In this document: one piece after another, positions 54,301-63,291 of the stretch | How the letters are laid out: every line of letters starts with the position of its first letter | How positions within the stretch are numbered: the stretch's first letter is position 1 | Program-made: the position numbers and the translations under genes | Notes under the pieces: model-generated | What the model was told of the DNA's origin: nothing | The model's input: only the letters and a program-made list of their open reading frames with translations | Databases searched by the model: none | NCBI GenBank assembly: GCA_934702375.1 | Contig: CAKUYE010000004.1 | Coordinates: forward strand, 1-64,000 | From: an uncultured Bacillota bacterium | GTDB taxonomy: Bacteria > Bacillota > Dehalobacteriia > UBA7702 | Length of the DNA stretch: 64,000 nucleotides | Direction of reading: 5' to 3'

Positions 54301-54997
54301 TGCCAGCTATCTGACGCCTTTCAACTCTCGACTTCGCGTTCAAAACGGCGATTACGTTGAAAAGGGCGATGCTCTTACCGAAGGTTCGGTAAACCCCCAC
54401 GACGTGCTGAAAGTAAAAGGTGTTGAAGGCGTTCATTACTATCTTGTGAAGGAAGTGCAAAGCGTTTACCGCCTCCAGGGTGTTGATATTAACGATAAGC
54501 ACATTGAGATCATGGTTCGTCAGATGCTCAAAAAGGTCAAGATCGAGGATGCCGGCGATGGTAATCTTCTTCCCGGAACACTGGTCGATCGCAATGAATT
54601 CCGCCGGATCAATGAAGAGCTTGCCGCAGAAGGGAAAGAAACCGCCACGGCCAGCCCGATCCTTTTGGGGATCACTAAAGCTGCTTTGGCTACCGAATCC
54701 TTCCTTTCGGCTGCATCTTTCCAGGAAACGACACGTGTTCTTACCGATGCCGCCATTAAAGGAAAGGTGGATCCGCTGATCGGTTTGAAGGAAAATGTTA
54801 TTCTCGGGAAACTGATTCCCGCCGGCACCGGTATGGCTCGGTATCATAATATTAAAGTCACCTGTGAAGGGGAATCGGATATCGACGAAACCGAATTGAC
54901 CGCGGAAACGGAAGTTTCCGCTGAAAATACGGATGCGGAAGAAAAACTTAATGACAATTCCGAAGAATTGATGCTTGACAACGACGACTTACAGTGA
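51365..54997 (+). CDS. rpoC: RNA polymerase beta' subunit
   Basis: A 1210-residue subunit, full length for Bacillota. The start is TTG 51365, ten bases after AAAGGAGAG. The zinc-binding CHCGKYKR...CDRCGVEV lies at about 58-80. The catalytic NADFDGDQMAVH holds the three magnesium-binding Asp. The second zinc site and the trigger loop end with GEPGTQLTMRTFHTGG. An acidic C-terminal tail resembles that of rpoB here. Adjacent to rpoB, 31 bases apart. Confidence 0.97.
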   Translation: MIDVSNFDRMRISLASPDQIREWSYGEVKKPETINYRTLKPERDGLFCERIFGPTKDWECHCGKYKRVRYKGMICDRCGVEVTRAKVRRERMGHIELAAPVSHIWYFKGIPSRMGLLLDMSPRALEKILYFVSYVVLDPGDTPLMKKQILSESEYRAARDEYGDEFRAGMGAESVKELLATIDLEKLAGELRNELTGSSGQRRVRAIRRLEVVEAFLGSGNRPEWMILDVVPVIPPEVRPMVQLDGGRFATSDLNDLYRRVINRNNRLKRLLDLGAPDIIVRNEKRMLQEAVDALIDNGRRGRPVTGPGNRPLKSLSDMLKGKQGRFRQNLLGKRVDYSGRSVIVVGPELKMHQCGLPKEMALELFKPFVMKRLVKDGMAHNIKSAKRMVERVRTEVWDVLEDVIKDHPVLLNRAPTLHRLGIQAFEPVLVEGRALKLHPLVCTAYNADFDGDQMAVHVPLSAEAQAEARLLMISSYNILNPKDGHPVAVPTQDMVLGSYYLTAIKEGAKGEGKVFCSYDEAYAAYENDAVDLHALIEIIKPEEWDYQMVEKKRVEFEKRENGMYQRVKTTVGRLKFNYNIPIPKEMGYYNCTITKKVLGDIVDRCVRIMGITHAAELLDGIKSMGYKTSTQAGITIGLQDIKVPAAKKTIMAQAEVDVKGIEDLFRRGFVTEDERYNKVIQIWNKATDDITAQLMGTLDPFNPIYMMANSGARGNVQQIRQLAGMRGLMAGPSGKIIDLPIKANFREGLDILEFFISSHGARKGLTDTALRTADSGYLTRRLVDVAQEVIVREDDCGCDEGIWVEEIPNIEPLSERIEGRVATYDIVNKHTGEVIVPAGEEIVDKHLAQIDAYMETLPPEERRVNIRSVLTCKSRYGVCRKCYGRNLATGVMVDIGEAVGTIAAQSIGEPGTQLTMRTFHTGGVAGDDITQGLPRVEELFEARRPKYQGILTEFSGMAVVEDYKNQKKISIVKDGEELASYLTPFNSRLRVQNGDYVEKGDALTEGSVNPHDVLKVKGVEGVHYYLVKEVQSVYRLQGVDINDKHIEIMVRQMLKKVKIEDAGDGNLLPGTLVDRNEFRRINEELAAEGKETATASPILLGITKAALATESFLSAASFQETTRVLTDAAIKGKVDPLIGLKENVILGKLIPAGTGMARYHNIKVTCEGESDIDETELTAETEVSAENTDAEEKLNDNSEELMLDNDDLQ

Positions 54998-55060
54998 TAA
55001 AATAGCAGTACACGCGTTTTTTTTGAGAGATTATCTATGCCCTTTTTCAGGAGGCTGTAA

Positions 55061-55303
55061 ATGGACCCCAAAATACTGTTAACAGCAAAGAAATCCGTTG
55101 GCACAAAGGAGACTTTGCGTTCGGTAGAAAAACACCAGTGTAAGGCGGTCTTTATCGCAAAAGACGCAAACGCAAAAGTGCTGAAATCTCTCGTCGATGC
55201 CTGCAAATGCAACGGTGTTGACGTTTATGAAGTCCAGTCTATGCAATATCTGGGAGAGTGCTGCGGCATAAAGGTCGCCGCAGCCTCTGCCGGATTGCTG
55301 TAA
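55061..55303 (+). CDS. L7Ae/L30e-like ribosomal-associated protein (YbxF type)
   Basis: An 80-residue RNA-binding domain with the L7Ae-family layout: a basic N-terminal helix (LTAKKSVGTKETLRSVEKHQ), VFIAKDANAKVLKSLVDACK, and a C-terminal strand KVAAASAGLL. In Bacillus the same position between rpoC and rpsL is held by ybxF, a K-turn-binding protein. It probably binds kink-turn RNA on ribosomes or in the leaders. Starts after AGGAGG. Confidence 0.88.
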   Translation: MDPKILLTAKKSVGTKETLRSVEKHQCKAVFIAKDANAKVLKSLVDACKCNGVDVYEVQSMQYLGECCGIKVAAASAGLL

Positions 55304-55363
55304 ATTTTTGTCTAAAATTTAATTTATATAAAATATTTATAATCACGATTAGGAGGTGGAGTT

Positions 55364-55753
55364 TTGCCTACAATCAGCCAGTTAGTGAGAAACAGCAGAG
55401 AAGTATCGGAGAAAAAATCCACCGCGCCGGCATTAAAAGAATGCCCCCAGAAACGCGGTGTTTGCACCAGAGTTTATACGACCACTCCGAAAAAACCGAA
55501 TTCTGCTTTGAGAAAGGTCGCCCGTGTCCGCTTGACCAATGCTATTGAAGTTACAGCGTATATCCCCGGTATCGGCCATAACCTTCAGGAACACTCGGTT
55601 ACTCTCATTCGCGGCGGCAGAGTCAAGGACCTTCCCGGTGTAAGATATCATATCATCCGTGGTACCTTGGACGCAGCAGGCGTTGCAGACCGTGGTCAGT
55701 CCCGTTCCAAATACGGCACCAAACGCCCGAAAGCAAAAGCAGCAGCGAAATAA
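55364..55753 (+). CDS. rpsL: Ribosomal protein S12
   Basis: A 129-residue protein starting at TTG 55364, after AGGAGGTGGAG. Signature PKKPNSALRKVARVRL holds the accuracy-determining lysine (streptomycin-site region), and GVRYHIIRGTLDAAGVADR follows. It is part of the decoding centre of the 30S subunit. Confidence 0.97.
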   Translation: MPTISQLVRNSREVSEKKSTAPALKECPQKRGVCTRVYTTTPKKPNSALRKVARVRLTNAIEVTAYIPGIGHNLQEHSVTLIRGGRVKDLPGVRYHIIRGTLDAAGVADRGQSRSKYGTKRPKAKAAAK

Positions 55754-55784
55754 GAACTATATTATATAGTAAGGAGGAAACCAA

Positions 55785-56255
55785 ATGCCCAGAAGGGGAA
55801 AGATCAAACGCATTGAAGTTTTACCGGATCCGGTTTATAACAATGTTGTTTTAGCAAAATTTATCAACCAGATCATGCTCGATGGCAAAAAGAGCACCGC
55901 TGAAAGAATCGTTTACGGTGCATTTGACATCATTAAAGAAAGAACCGATAAAGAACCTATCGAAGTATTCGAAGAAGCCATGAACAACGTAATGCCCGTA
56001 TTGGAAGTTAAAGCAAGACGTGTTGGTGGTGCGAACTACCAGGTTCCGATCGAAGTAAGAGCTGACAGACGTCAGACCCTCGGTATCCGCTGGCTCGTAA
56101 TGAACGCCAGAAAACACAGCGGCAAAGGTATGGAAGAAAAAGTTGCCGGTGAATTGATGGATGCTGCAAACAATACTGGCGCATCTGTTAAGAAGAGAGA
56201 AGATACTCATAAAATGGCGGAAGCAAATAAGGCTTTTGCACATTTCAGATGGTAA
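55785..56255 (+). CDS. rpsG: Ribosomal protein S7
   Basis: A 156-residue protein opening MPRRGKIKRIEVLPDPVYNN and ending with THKMAEANKAFAHFRW. It nucleates assembly of the 30S head. Typical position between rpsL and fusA, with an AGGAGG box. Confidence 0.97.
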   Translation: MPRRGKIKRIEVLPDPVYNNVVLAKFINQIMLDGKKSTAERIVYGAFDIIKERTDKEPIEVFEEAMNNVMPVLEVKARRVGGANYQVPIEVRADRRQTLGIRWLVMNARKHSGKGMEEKVAGELMDAANNTGASVKKREDTHKMAEANKAFAHFRW

Positions 56256-56279
56256 GGCAAATATAGTTCGGAGGATTAA

Positions 56280-58346
56280 ATGAGACAGTATAGCTTAGGC
56301 AATACAAGAAATATCGGTATCATGGCCCATATCGATGCCGGTAAAACTACGACAACCGAACGTATGCTTTATTTTACCGGTAAAGTACATCGCATCGGCG
56401 AGGTACATGATGGCGCTGCTACCATGGACTATATGGTTCAGGAACAGGAAAGAGGTATTACCATTACTTCTGCAGCAACCACATGTATCTGGAAAAATCA
56501 TCGTATTAACATCATAGACACGCCCGGCCATGTGGACTTTACTGTAGAGGTCGAACGCTCCTTGAGAGTGCTTGACGGCGCCGTTGCCGTTTTCTGTTCC
56601 GTCGGCGGCGTACAGCCCCAGTCCGAAACAGTGTGGCGCCAGGCAGACCGTTACGGCGTTCCCCGTATCGCATTTATCAATAAAATGGACCGTGTTGGCG
56701 CGGACTTCTTCCGCGGTGTAAACATGATTCGCGAACGGCTTGGCGCAAACCCCATTCCCATGCAGTTGCCCATTGGCGCAGAAGATAATTTCACGGGTAT
56801 CATTGATCTGTTGACAATGACCGCCACTTTCTACGAAGGTGAAAATGCCATCAGCGATCAGCCCATCCCCGAAGAATATCAACTTCAGGCCGAAGAATAT
56901 CGGGAATCCATGCTTGAAAAACTGGCGGATTTCGATGATGAACTCATGGAAATGGTTCTCGAAGGGGAAGAAATTCCCATCGAAAAAATCAAAGCGGTAA
57001 TTCGTAAAGCAACCATCGGTGTCCATATGACACCGGTATTCTGCGGAACCGCATTCAAAAATAAAGGTGTACGCCTTCTCCTTGATGGTGTTGTTGACTA
57101 CCTTCCTTCTCCTGTGGATGTCCCCGCAATCAGCGGTTGGGATCCTGATACGGAAGAAGATACGGAAAGAGAAGCCGATGATGACGGTCCTTTCAGTGCC
57201 TTGGCCTTTAAGATCGTTTCTGACCCCTACGTTGGGAAATTGACTTTCTTCCGCGTCTACAGCGGCACCCTGAAGAGTGGCTCTTACCTCTATAATTCAA
57301 CAAAAGGTAAGAAAGAACGTATTGGTCGTCTGTTGCAGATGCATGCGGACAAGCGCGAAGATATCGACGAATGTTATTCCGGTGATATTCTTGCGGCAGT
57401 TGGCCTTAAGTTCACCTCCACCGGTGATACCCTTTGCTGCTACGAACATCCCGTTGTTTTGGAAAGCATGGACTTCCCCGAACCTGTTATCGACGTTGCA
57501 ATCGAACCGAAAACCACCGCCGATCAGGAAAAGATGAGTCTTGCTTTACAGAAACTTTCCGAAGAAGACCCCACTTTCCGTGTTCATACGGATACCGAAA
57601 CCGGTCAGACGATCATTTCCGGTATGGGCGAACTTCATCTGGAAATCATTATTGACCGTCTCTTGAGAGAATTCCGCGTAGATGCCAATGTCGGTAAGCC
57701 TCAGGTTGCATACAGAGAAACCTTCCGTCAGCCTGCATCCGCAAACTCCAAGTTTGTCCGCCAGAGTGGCGGTCATGGTCAGTACGGTCATTGCGTTGTT
57801 GACTTCGAACCCGGTGAACCCGGTAGCGGCTTTGTCTTTGAAAGCAAAATCGTTGGCGGTGTTGTTCCCAAGGAATATATCCCGCCGATCGAAGAAGGGA
57901 TCAAAGAAGCCATGGAAAATGGTTATCTTGCAGGGTTCCCCATGGTGGATATCAAAGCTACGCTTGTTGACGGCTCTTATCATGAAGTTGACTCTTCGGA
58001 AATGGCCTTTAAGGTTGCCGGTTCTATGGCCTTTAAAGAAGCTGCTGCGAAAGCAAAAGCAGTTCTTCTCGAACCGATTTTCAAACTTGAAGTCGTTGTT
58101 CCCGAAGAATACATGGGTGATGTTATCGGCGATATCAACTCTCGCCGTGGTCGTCTCGAAGGCATGGAAGCATCCAAAGGAACGCAGACCATTCGTGGTT
58201 TTGTTCCTCTCTCTGAAATGTTTGGTTATGCCACGGATCTTCGTTCTAAGACCCAGGGGCGCGGCACTTACGTAATGCAGTTTGGTCATTACGAAGAAGT
58301 ACCGAAGAACATTGCCGAAACCATCATTGAAAAATATAAAGGTTGA
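56280..58346 (+). CDS. fusA: Elongation factor G
   Basis: A 688-residue GTPase. G1 is AHIDAGKTTTTER (about 17-29), G3 DTPGHVDF, and G4 NKMD. Domain IV holds GGHGQYGHCVVDFEP, and the C-terminal VPLSEMFGYATDLRSKTQGRGTY marks ordinary translational EF-G. It drives translocation. Starts at ATG 56280, after GGAGG. Confidence 0.97.
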   Translation: MRQYSLGNTRNIGIMAHIDAGKTTTTERMLYFTGKVHRIGEVHDGAATMDYMVQEQERGITITSAATTCIWKNHRINIIDTPGHVDFTVEVERSLRVLDGAVAVFCSVGGVQPQSETVWRQADRYGVPRIAFINKMDRVGADFFRGVNMIRERLGANPIPMQLPIGAEDNFTGIIDLLTMTATFYEGENAISDQPIPEEYQLQAEEYRESMLEKLADFDDELMEMVLEGEEIPIEKIKAVIRKATIGVHMTPVFCGTAFKNKGVRLLLDGVVDYLPSPVDVPAISGWDPDTEEDTEREADDDGPFSALAFKIVSDPYVGKLTFFRVYSGTLKSGSYLYNSTKGKKERIGRLLQMHADKREDIDECYSGDILAAVGLKFTSTGDTLCCYEHPVVLESMDFPEPVIDVAIEPKTTADQEKMSLALQKLSEEDPTFRVHTDTETGQTIISGMGELHLEIIIDRLLREFRVDANVGKPQVAYRETFRQPASANSKFVRQSGGHGQYGHCVVDFEPGEPGSGFVFESKIVGGVVPKEYIPPIEEGIKEAMENGYLAGFPMVDIKATLVDGSYHEVDSSEMAFKVAGSMAFKEAAAKAKAVLLEPIFKLEVVVPEEYMGDVIGDINSRRGRLEGMEASKGTQTIRGFVPLSEMFGYATDLRSKTQGRGTYVMQFGHYEEVPKNIAETIIEKYKG

Positions 58347-58400
58347 CCCACTATTAAACTTTTAAATATTTAAGAAATTCCTTAAGGAGGAAATCCTAAA

Positions 58401-59603
58401 ATGGCGAAAGAAAAGTACGAACGCACAAAACCGCATGTAAACATTGGTACCATCGGCCACGTAGACCATGGTAAGACCACATTGACCGCAGCAATCACCA
58501 CCTGCCTGGCCAAAGCCGGCGGTGCTGTAGTGAAGAGCTATGCAGAAATCGATGCTGCACCTGAAGAAAGAGAACGCGGTATTACCATTAACACCGCCCA
58601 CGTAGAATACGAAACCGAAAACAGACACTATGCCCACGTGGACTGCCCCGGACACGCAGACTATGTTAAAAACATGATCACCGGTGCTGCTCAGATGGAT
58701 GGTGCAATTCTGGTTGTATCCGCAGCTGACGGCCCCATGCCTCAGACTCGTGAACACATCCTCTTGGCCCGCCAGGTTGGTGTACATTACATCGTAGTAT
58801 TCCTGAACAAAGCTGACCAGGTTGACGATGATGAATTGATGGAATTGGTAGAAATGGAAGTTCGTGAACTTCTCAACGAATACGAATTCCCCGGCGATGA
58901 TATTCCGATCGTATCCGGTTCTGCCTTGAAAGCCGGCGAATGCGGCTGCGGCAGCCGTGACTGCCAGTGGTGCGGCCCGATCTGGAAATTAATGGATGAA
59001 GTTGATGCTTACATTCCTACTCCCGATCGTGATACCGATAAACCCTTCTTGATGCCCATCGAAGATGTATTCACCATTACCGGTCGTGGTACCGTTGTAA
59101 CCGGTCGTGTCGAACGTGGTCAGGTTAAAGTCGGTGACGAAGTCCAGATCGTTGGTCTCCAGGACGAACCCCGCAAAACCGTTGTAACCGGCGTAGAAAT
59201 GTTCCGTAAAATGATGGACTACGCAGAAGCCGGCGACAACATTGGTTGCTTGCTCCGCGGTATTGATAGAAAAGAAGTCGAACGTGGTCAGGTATTGGCC
59301 AAACCCGGCAGCATTCATCCTCATACCAAATTCACCGGCGAAGTATATGTACTGACCAAAGAAGAAGGCGGCCGTCATACTCCCTTCTTCAACGGCTATC
59401 GTCCTCAGTTCTATTTCAGAACAACTGACGTTACCGGTGTAGCAATGCTTCCCGAAGGCGTAGAAATGGTAATGCCCGGGGACAACATCAAGATGACCAT
59501 CGAATTGATCACCCCCATCGCTATCGAACAGGGTCTCCGCTTCGCTATTCGTGAAGGCGGCAGAACCGTTGGTTCCGGTGTTGTATCTTCCATTATTGAA
59601 TAA
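58401..59603 (+). CDS. tuf: Elongation factor Tu, with a Cys-rich insert
   Basis: A 400-residue GTPase. G1 is GHVDHGKTTLT (about 19-29), G3 DCPGHADYVK, and G4 NKADQ. The kirromycin-site and domain 2 and 3 motifs are normal (TGRGTVVTGRVERG). At residues 181-191, between domain 1 and the domain 2 linker, CGCGSRDCQWC replaces the usual short acidic loop and gives four Cys (181, 183, 188, 191) in a CxC-x4-CxxC pattern that could hold a metal. It delivers aminoacyl-tRNA to the ribosome. Follows fusA after 54 bases. Confidence 0.97.
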   Translation: MAKEKYERTKPHVNIGTIGHVDHGKTTLTAAITTCLAKAGGAVVKSYAEIDAAPEERERGITINTAHVEYETENRHYAHVDCPGHADYVKNMITGAAQMDGAILVVSAADGPMPQTREHILLARQVGVHYIVVFLNKADQVDDDELMELVEMEVRELLNEYEFPGDDIPIVSGSALKAGECGCGSRDCQWCGPIWKLMDEVDAYIPTPDRDTDKPFLMPIEDVFTITGRGTVVTGRVERGQVKVGDEVQIVGLQDEPRKTVVTGVEMFRKMMDYAEAGDNIGCLLRGIDRKEVERGQVLAKPGSIHPHTKFTGEVYVLTKEEGGRHTPFFNGYRPQFYFRTTDVTGVAMLPEGVEMVMPGDNIKMTIELITPIAIEQGLRFAIREGGRTVGSGVVSSIIE

Positions 59604-59627
59604 TTATTATGTTTATACGATCCCTTG

Positions 59628-59660
59628 GACGGTGCATCCGCACCGTCCTTTGGGGGGTCT
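59628..59660 (+). other. Hairpin after tuf
   Basis: GGACGGTGC (59628-59636) pairs with GCACCGTCC (59640-59648). No T-run follows, so it is more likely an mRNA processing or stability element than a full terminator. The 192-base gap also has GTAGCAG..CTGCTAC (about 59716-59741) and a GTCCG/CGGAC hairpin (59762-59776) just before the rpsJ ribosome-binding site, probably S10-leader control elements. Confidence 0.5.
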
Positions 59661-59795
59661 TAAAACCGTTGAAAGACGGAATGATTTTTTGACGGCGAAG
59701 ACGCGAAAGATTGCGTAGCAGTAAGTTTTCCTATGCTGCTACGGTAACTTTTGCCGAGCTAGTCCGCAAATCGGACGCTTAAGGAGGATAAAAAA

Positions 59796-60104
59796 TTGGC
59801 ACAACAAAAAATCAGAATCAAATTAAGAGCTTTCGACCATAAGCTTCTTGATCAGTCTGCAGAAAGAATCGTGGAAACCGCCAAAAAAACCGGCGCCAGT
59901 GTTTCCGGCCCGATTCCCCTGCCGACAGAAAAAAGCATCTACACGATCTTGCGTTCGCCCCATGTTAACAAAGACAGCCGCGAACAGTTTGAAATGAGAA
60001 CCCACAAAAGATTGATTGATATCTTGAATGCTTCTCCTAAGACCGTGGATTCGCTTATGCGTTTGGATCTCCCCACCGGGGTAGATATTGAAATCAAGCT
60101 TTGA
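59796..60104 (+). CDS. rpsJ: Ribosomal protein S10
   Basis: A 102-residue protein starting at TTG 59796, after AAGGAGG. Complete: KIRIKLRAFDHKLLDQSAERIVETAKKTGA and RTHKRLIDILNASPKTVDSLMRL. First gene of the S10 operon; also the NusE antitermination factor. Confidence 0.97.
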   Translation: MAQQKIRIKLRAFDHKLLDQSAERIVETAKKTGASVSGPIPLPTEKSIYTILRSPHVNKDSREQFEMRTHKRLIDILNASPKTVDSLMRLDLPTGVDIEIKL

Positions 60105-60213
60105 TTTCAGATTACGAAAGTCGTTTGTTTTTTTTCGGGATGGAATATCCCACCGAATACAGGCGAGCAATGCCGGGCAGCCGGCACCTACGAATGGAAA
60201 GAGAGGTGTTAAC

Positions 60214-60846
60214 ATGACACAGAAGGTCGTTATGGGGAAAAAAGTCGGTATGACTCAGATTTTTGCCGAAGACGGCAAAATCATTCCGGTTACCGTAGTG
60301 GAAACCGCCCCCAGTGTCATCGTACAAATCAAAGATGAAGCTACCGATGGTTATCAGGCTATTCAGTTAGGCTTCGACGAAAAGAAAAAAGAAAAGCATA
60401 TCAACAAACCCGAAAAGGGACACTTTGCAAAAGCGAATGTTGCCCCCACCAAGGTATTGAAAGAATTCCGAGTGGAAGATGCTTCCGCTTACAGTCTTGG
60501 TCAGAAATTTGACCTTGACCAGTTTGCAGTTGGTGATCTTGTTGACGTTACCGGTACTTCCAAAGGGCATGGTTTCTCCAGCACCATTAAAAAATGGGGC
60601 TTCCACAGAGGGCCCATGGGTCATGGCTCCAAGAATCACCGTCGTCCGGCTTCTGCCGGCGCCAAAGGTCCTGCCAGAATCTTCAAAGGCAAGAAAAGCC
60701 CCTGCCGTTATGGTGGCGTGAAGGTTACGATCCAGAATCTTGAAATCGTGAAAGTGATTCCCGAAAACAATGCCCTTTTGATTAAGGGCTCGATCCCCGG
60801 AGCTAAAAAATCCGTCGTAATCGTAAAGAATGCCGTTAAAGCATAA
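60214..60846 (+). CDS. rplC: Ribosomal protein L3
   Basis: A 210-residue protein; ATG 60214 follows AGAGGTG. The long loop near the catalytic centre (FHRGPMGHGSKNHRRPASAG) is complete. It reaches the peptidyl-transferase centre and starts 50S assembly. Spacing of about 110 bases from rpsJ. Confidence 0.97.
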   Translation: MTQKVVMGKKVGMTQIFAEDGKIIPVTVVETAPSVIVQIKDEATDGYQAIQLGFDEKKKEKHINKPEKGHFAKANVAPTKVLKEFRVEDASAYSLGQKFDLDQFAVGDLVDVTGTSKGHGFSSTIKKWGFHRGPMGHGSKNHRRPASAGAKGPARIFKGKKSPCRYGGVKVTIQNLEIVKVIPENNALLIKGSIPGAKKSVVIVKNAVKA

Positions 60847-60875
60847 GTCTATCTGCGCAGGAAAGGAGGATAATC

Positions 60876-61499
60876 ATGGCTAATATCAAGGTTTACAATA
60901 TGAAAGGCGAAGAAGTCGGCGATCTTGAATTAAACAGCACCGTCTTTGAAGCTAAAATCAATGTTCCCCTGATGCACCAGGCCGTCGTTTTGAACCAGGC
61001 TTCGGAAAGAAGAGGAACTCATGAAAGCAAGACCCGCGGTCAGGTTTCGGGCAGCACCAAGAAACCCTGGCGTCAGAAGGGCACCGGCCGTGCTCGTGTA
61101 GGTACCAAACGTAATCCTGTTTGGACCGGCGGTGGCGTTGCTTTTGGCCCTCATATGAGAGAATATGGCTTCAAAATGCCTAAGAAAATGCGTCGCGCTG
61201 CATTGCGTTCTGCATTAAGTGAAAAATTCGCTCAAGGCGAAATCGTCGTTTTCGATGAATTCGCAATGGATGCTCCGAAAACTAAAGTCATGGCGGATCT
61301 CTTCAAAAAATTTGAAGCAGAAAATGCCCTTGTCGTTCTCGGCGAATTCAATGAAAACGTTATTAAGAGCATTAGAAATCTCGCCGAAGCTCAGCCTGTA
61401 GAGGCTGCCGGCATCAACGTATATAACGTTTTAGCAAAACGCAAACTTGTTATGACCAAGGATGCGATTGCTAAAGTAGAGGAGGTGCTCGCATTATGA
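60876..61499 (+). CDS. rplD: Ribosomal protein L4
   Basis: A 207-residue protein with the RNA-binding loop TRGQVSGSTKKPWRQKGTGRARVGTKR. It lines the peptide exit tunnel. In some bacteria L4 represses its own operon through the S10 leader. The stop overlaps the rplW start by four bases. Confidence 0.97.
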   Translation: MANIKVYNMKGEEVGDLELNSTVFEAKINVPLMHQAVVLNQASERRGTHESKTRGQVSGSTKKPWRQKGTGRARVGTKRNPVWTGGGVAFGPHMREYGFKMPKKMRRAALRSALSEKFAQGEIVVFDEFAMDAPKTKVMADLFKKFEAENALVVLGEFNENVIKSIRNLAEAQPVEAAGINVYNVLAKRKLVMTKDAIAKVEEVLAL

Positions 61500-61786
61500 G
61501 AGAACCTTATGAAATTTTAGTGAAACCCCTGGTTTCTGAAAAATCCATGCTCCTCATGGGTGACAACAAATATTCCTTCGCTGTTGCAAAGGATGCAAAC
61601 AAATTGGAAATCAAATATGCCGTTGAAAAACTTTTTGATGTTACTGTAGAAAGCGTTAACACCAGAACGATTCGCGGTAAAGTGAAAAGACAGGGCCGCT
61701 ACGAAGGCAAACGCCCTGATGTGAAAAAAGCAATCGTTACTTTGAAAGCCGGCGATCAGATCAAGGTTTTTGAAGGCTTAGCATAA
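61496..61786 (+). CDS. rplW: Ribosomal protein L23
   Basis: A 96-residue protein with VKPLVSEKSM at the start and the loop RTIRGKVKRQGRYEGKRPDVKKA. It sits at the tunnel exit and docks trigger factor and SRP. Confidence 0.96.
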   Translation: MREPYEILVKPLVSEKSMLLMGDNKYSFAVAKDANKLEIKYAVEKLFDVTVESVNTRTIRGKVKRQGRYEGKRPDVKKAIVTLKAGDQIKVFEGLA

Positions 61787-61800
61787 GAAGGAGGAAAAAA

Positions 61801-62625
61801 ATGGGTATCAAAAAATATAATCCCACATCACCCGGTCGTCGCGGAATGACGGTTTCCACCTTCGAGGAAATCACTAAATCCCAGCCGGAAAAATCCCTGC
61901 TTGCTCCTTTAAAGAGCACTGGCGGCAGAAACAACACCGGTCGTCTTACCACTCGTCACAAAGGTGGCGGTCATAAGAGACAGTACCGTATCATTGATTT
62001 CAAAAGAAATAAAGACAATATTCCCGCAACCGTAAATGCGATCGAATACGATCCTAACCGTACCGCGAATATCGCACTTCTTTTCTACGCTGATGGTGAA
62101 AAGAGATACATCCTGGCTCCTCAGGGGCTTAAAGTGGGCGATGTTGTTGTGTCCGGTGCCGATGCTGATATCAAAGTCGGCAACAACCTTCCTATTAGTT
62201 CCATTCCTGTTGGTACCTACATCCATAATGTAGAACTTTATGCCGGCGGTGGCGCTAAATTGGTTCGTTCTGCCGGTGCCGGTGCTCAGCTTATGGCAAA
62301 AGAAGGCGCCTATGCAACCCTTCGTCTTCCTTCCGGGGAAATGAGAATGGTTCGCCTTGAATGCCGTGCAACCATCGGTCAGGTTGGTAATGAAGATCAG
62401 GAAAACATTAATATCGGTAAAGCCGGTCGTAACCGCTGGAAAGGCGTACGTCCCGCAAACCGCGGTGTTGTCATGAACCCCTGCGATCATCCTCATGGTG
62501 GTGGGGAAGGTCGTTCGCCGGTTGGTCGTGCTCCTGTTACACCTTGGGGCAAACCTGCTCTTGGCGCTAAGACCCGCAACAAGAAAAAAGCTTCCAGTAA
62601 GCTTATCGTAAAGACCAGAGGATAA
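61801..62625 (+). CDS. rplB: Ribosomal protein L2
   Basis: A 274-residue protein opening MGIKKYNPTSPGRRGMTVS. The peptidyl-transferase-associated HPHGGGEGRSPVGRAPVTPWGKP segment near the end is complete. It bridges subunits and binds 23S rRNA. Confidence 0.97.
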   Translation: MGIKKYNPTSPGRRGMTVSTFEEITKSQPEKSLLAPLKSTGGRNNTGRLTTRHKGGGHKRQYRIIDFKRNKDNIPATVNAIEYDPNRTANIALLFYADGEKRYILAPQGLKVGDVVVSGADADIKVGNNLPISSIPVGTYIHNVELYAGGGAKLVRSAGAGAQLMAKEGAYATLRLPSGEMRMVRLECRATIGQVGNEDQENINIGKAGRNRWKGVRPANRGVVMNPCDHPHGGGEGRSPVGRAPVTPWGKPALGAKTRNKKKASSKLIVKTRG

Positions 62626-62646
62626 TCGGAGGAAGGAGGCAGTATC

Positions 62647-62928
62647 ATGGCCAGATCGTTGAAAAAAGGTCCGTATTGCGAAGCCAGTTTAATGGCTAAG
62701 GTGGAGAAGATGAACGAAAGCAATGATAAACAGGTTATTAAAACCTGGTCTCGTCGTTCCACCATCTTCCCCCAGATGATCGGACACACCATTGCCATCC
62801 ATGACGGCAGAAAACATGTTCCTATTTATATTACTGAAGATATGGTTGGACATAAATTGGGTGAATTTGTTATGACCCGTACTTACAGAGGTCACGCAAA
62901 TTCCGAAAAGTCCAGTTCCGGGAAATAA
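62647..62928 (+). CDS. rpsS: Ribosomal protein S19
   Basis: A 93-residue protein with MARSLKKGPYCEASL at the start and IYITEDMVGHKLGEFVMTRTYRGH in the middle. Part of the 30S head. Confidence 0.97.
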   Translation: MARSLKKGPYCEASLMAKVEKMNESNDKQVIKTWSRRSTIFPQMIGHTIAIHDGRKHVPIYITEDMVGHKLGEFVMTRTYRGHANSEKSSSGK

Positions 62929-62946
62929 CCTAAGGAGGAAAGAAAA

Positions 62947-63288
62947 ATGGAAGTTAAAGCTGTAGCGAAACATATCCGGATTTCTCCCCGCAAGGTTAGA
63001 TACGTTGCCGACCTCGTGCGCGGCAAAGGCGTGGAAGAAGCCCGTGCTATCTTAAAGCTCACCCCCAATCGCGGTTGCACCCCTGTTTTGAAAGTTTTGA
63101 ACTCTGCGGTTGCAAATGCTGAACATAACAACGGTATGAGCGGCGATGATTTATTCATCAAAACCATCTTCGTTGATGAAGGTGTGACCTGGAAACGCAT
63201 CAAACCTCGTGCTATGGGTAGAGCCGATAGAATCTATAAAAGATGTTGCCACATCACCGTTGTTGTTGATGAAAGAGAGGAGGCATAA
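62947..63288 (+). CDS. rplV: Ribosomal protein L22
   Basis: A 113-residue protein with the tunnel-lining hairpin IKPRAMGRADRIYKR near the end. Follows TAAGGAGG. Confidence 0.97.
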   Translation: MEVKAVAKHIRISPRKVRYVADLVRGKGVEEARAILKLTPNRGCTPVLKVLNSAVANAEHNNGMSGDDLFIKTIFVDEGVTWKRIKPRAMGRADRIYKRCCHITVVVDEREEA

Positions 63289-63291
63289 AGC

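Noticed and set aside
52310..54847. 845-codon open frame on the minus strand
   Set aside because: Antisense shadow of rpoC; the sense strand carries all rpoC motifs.
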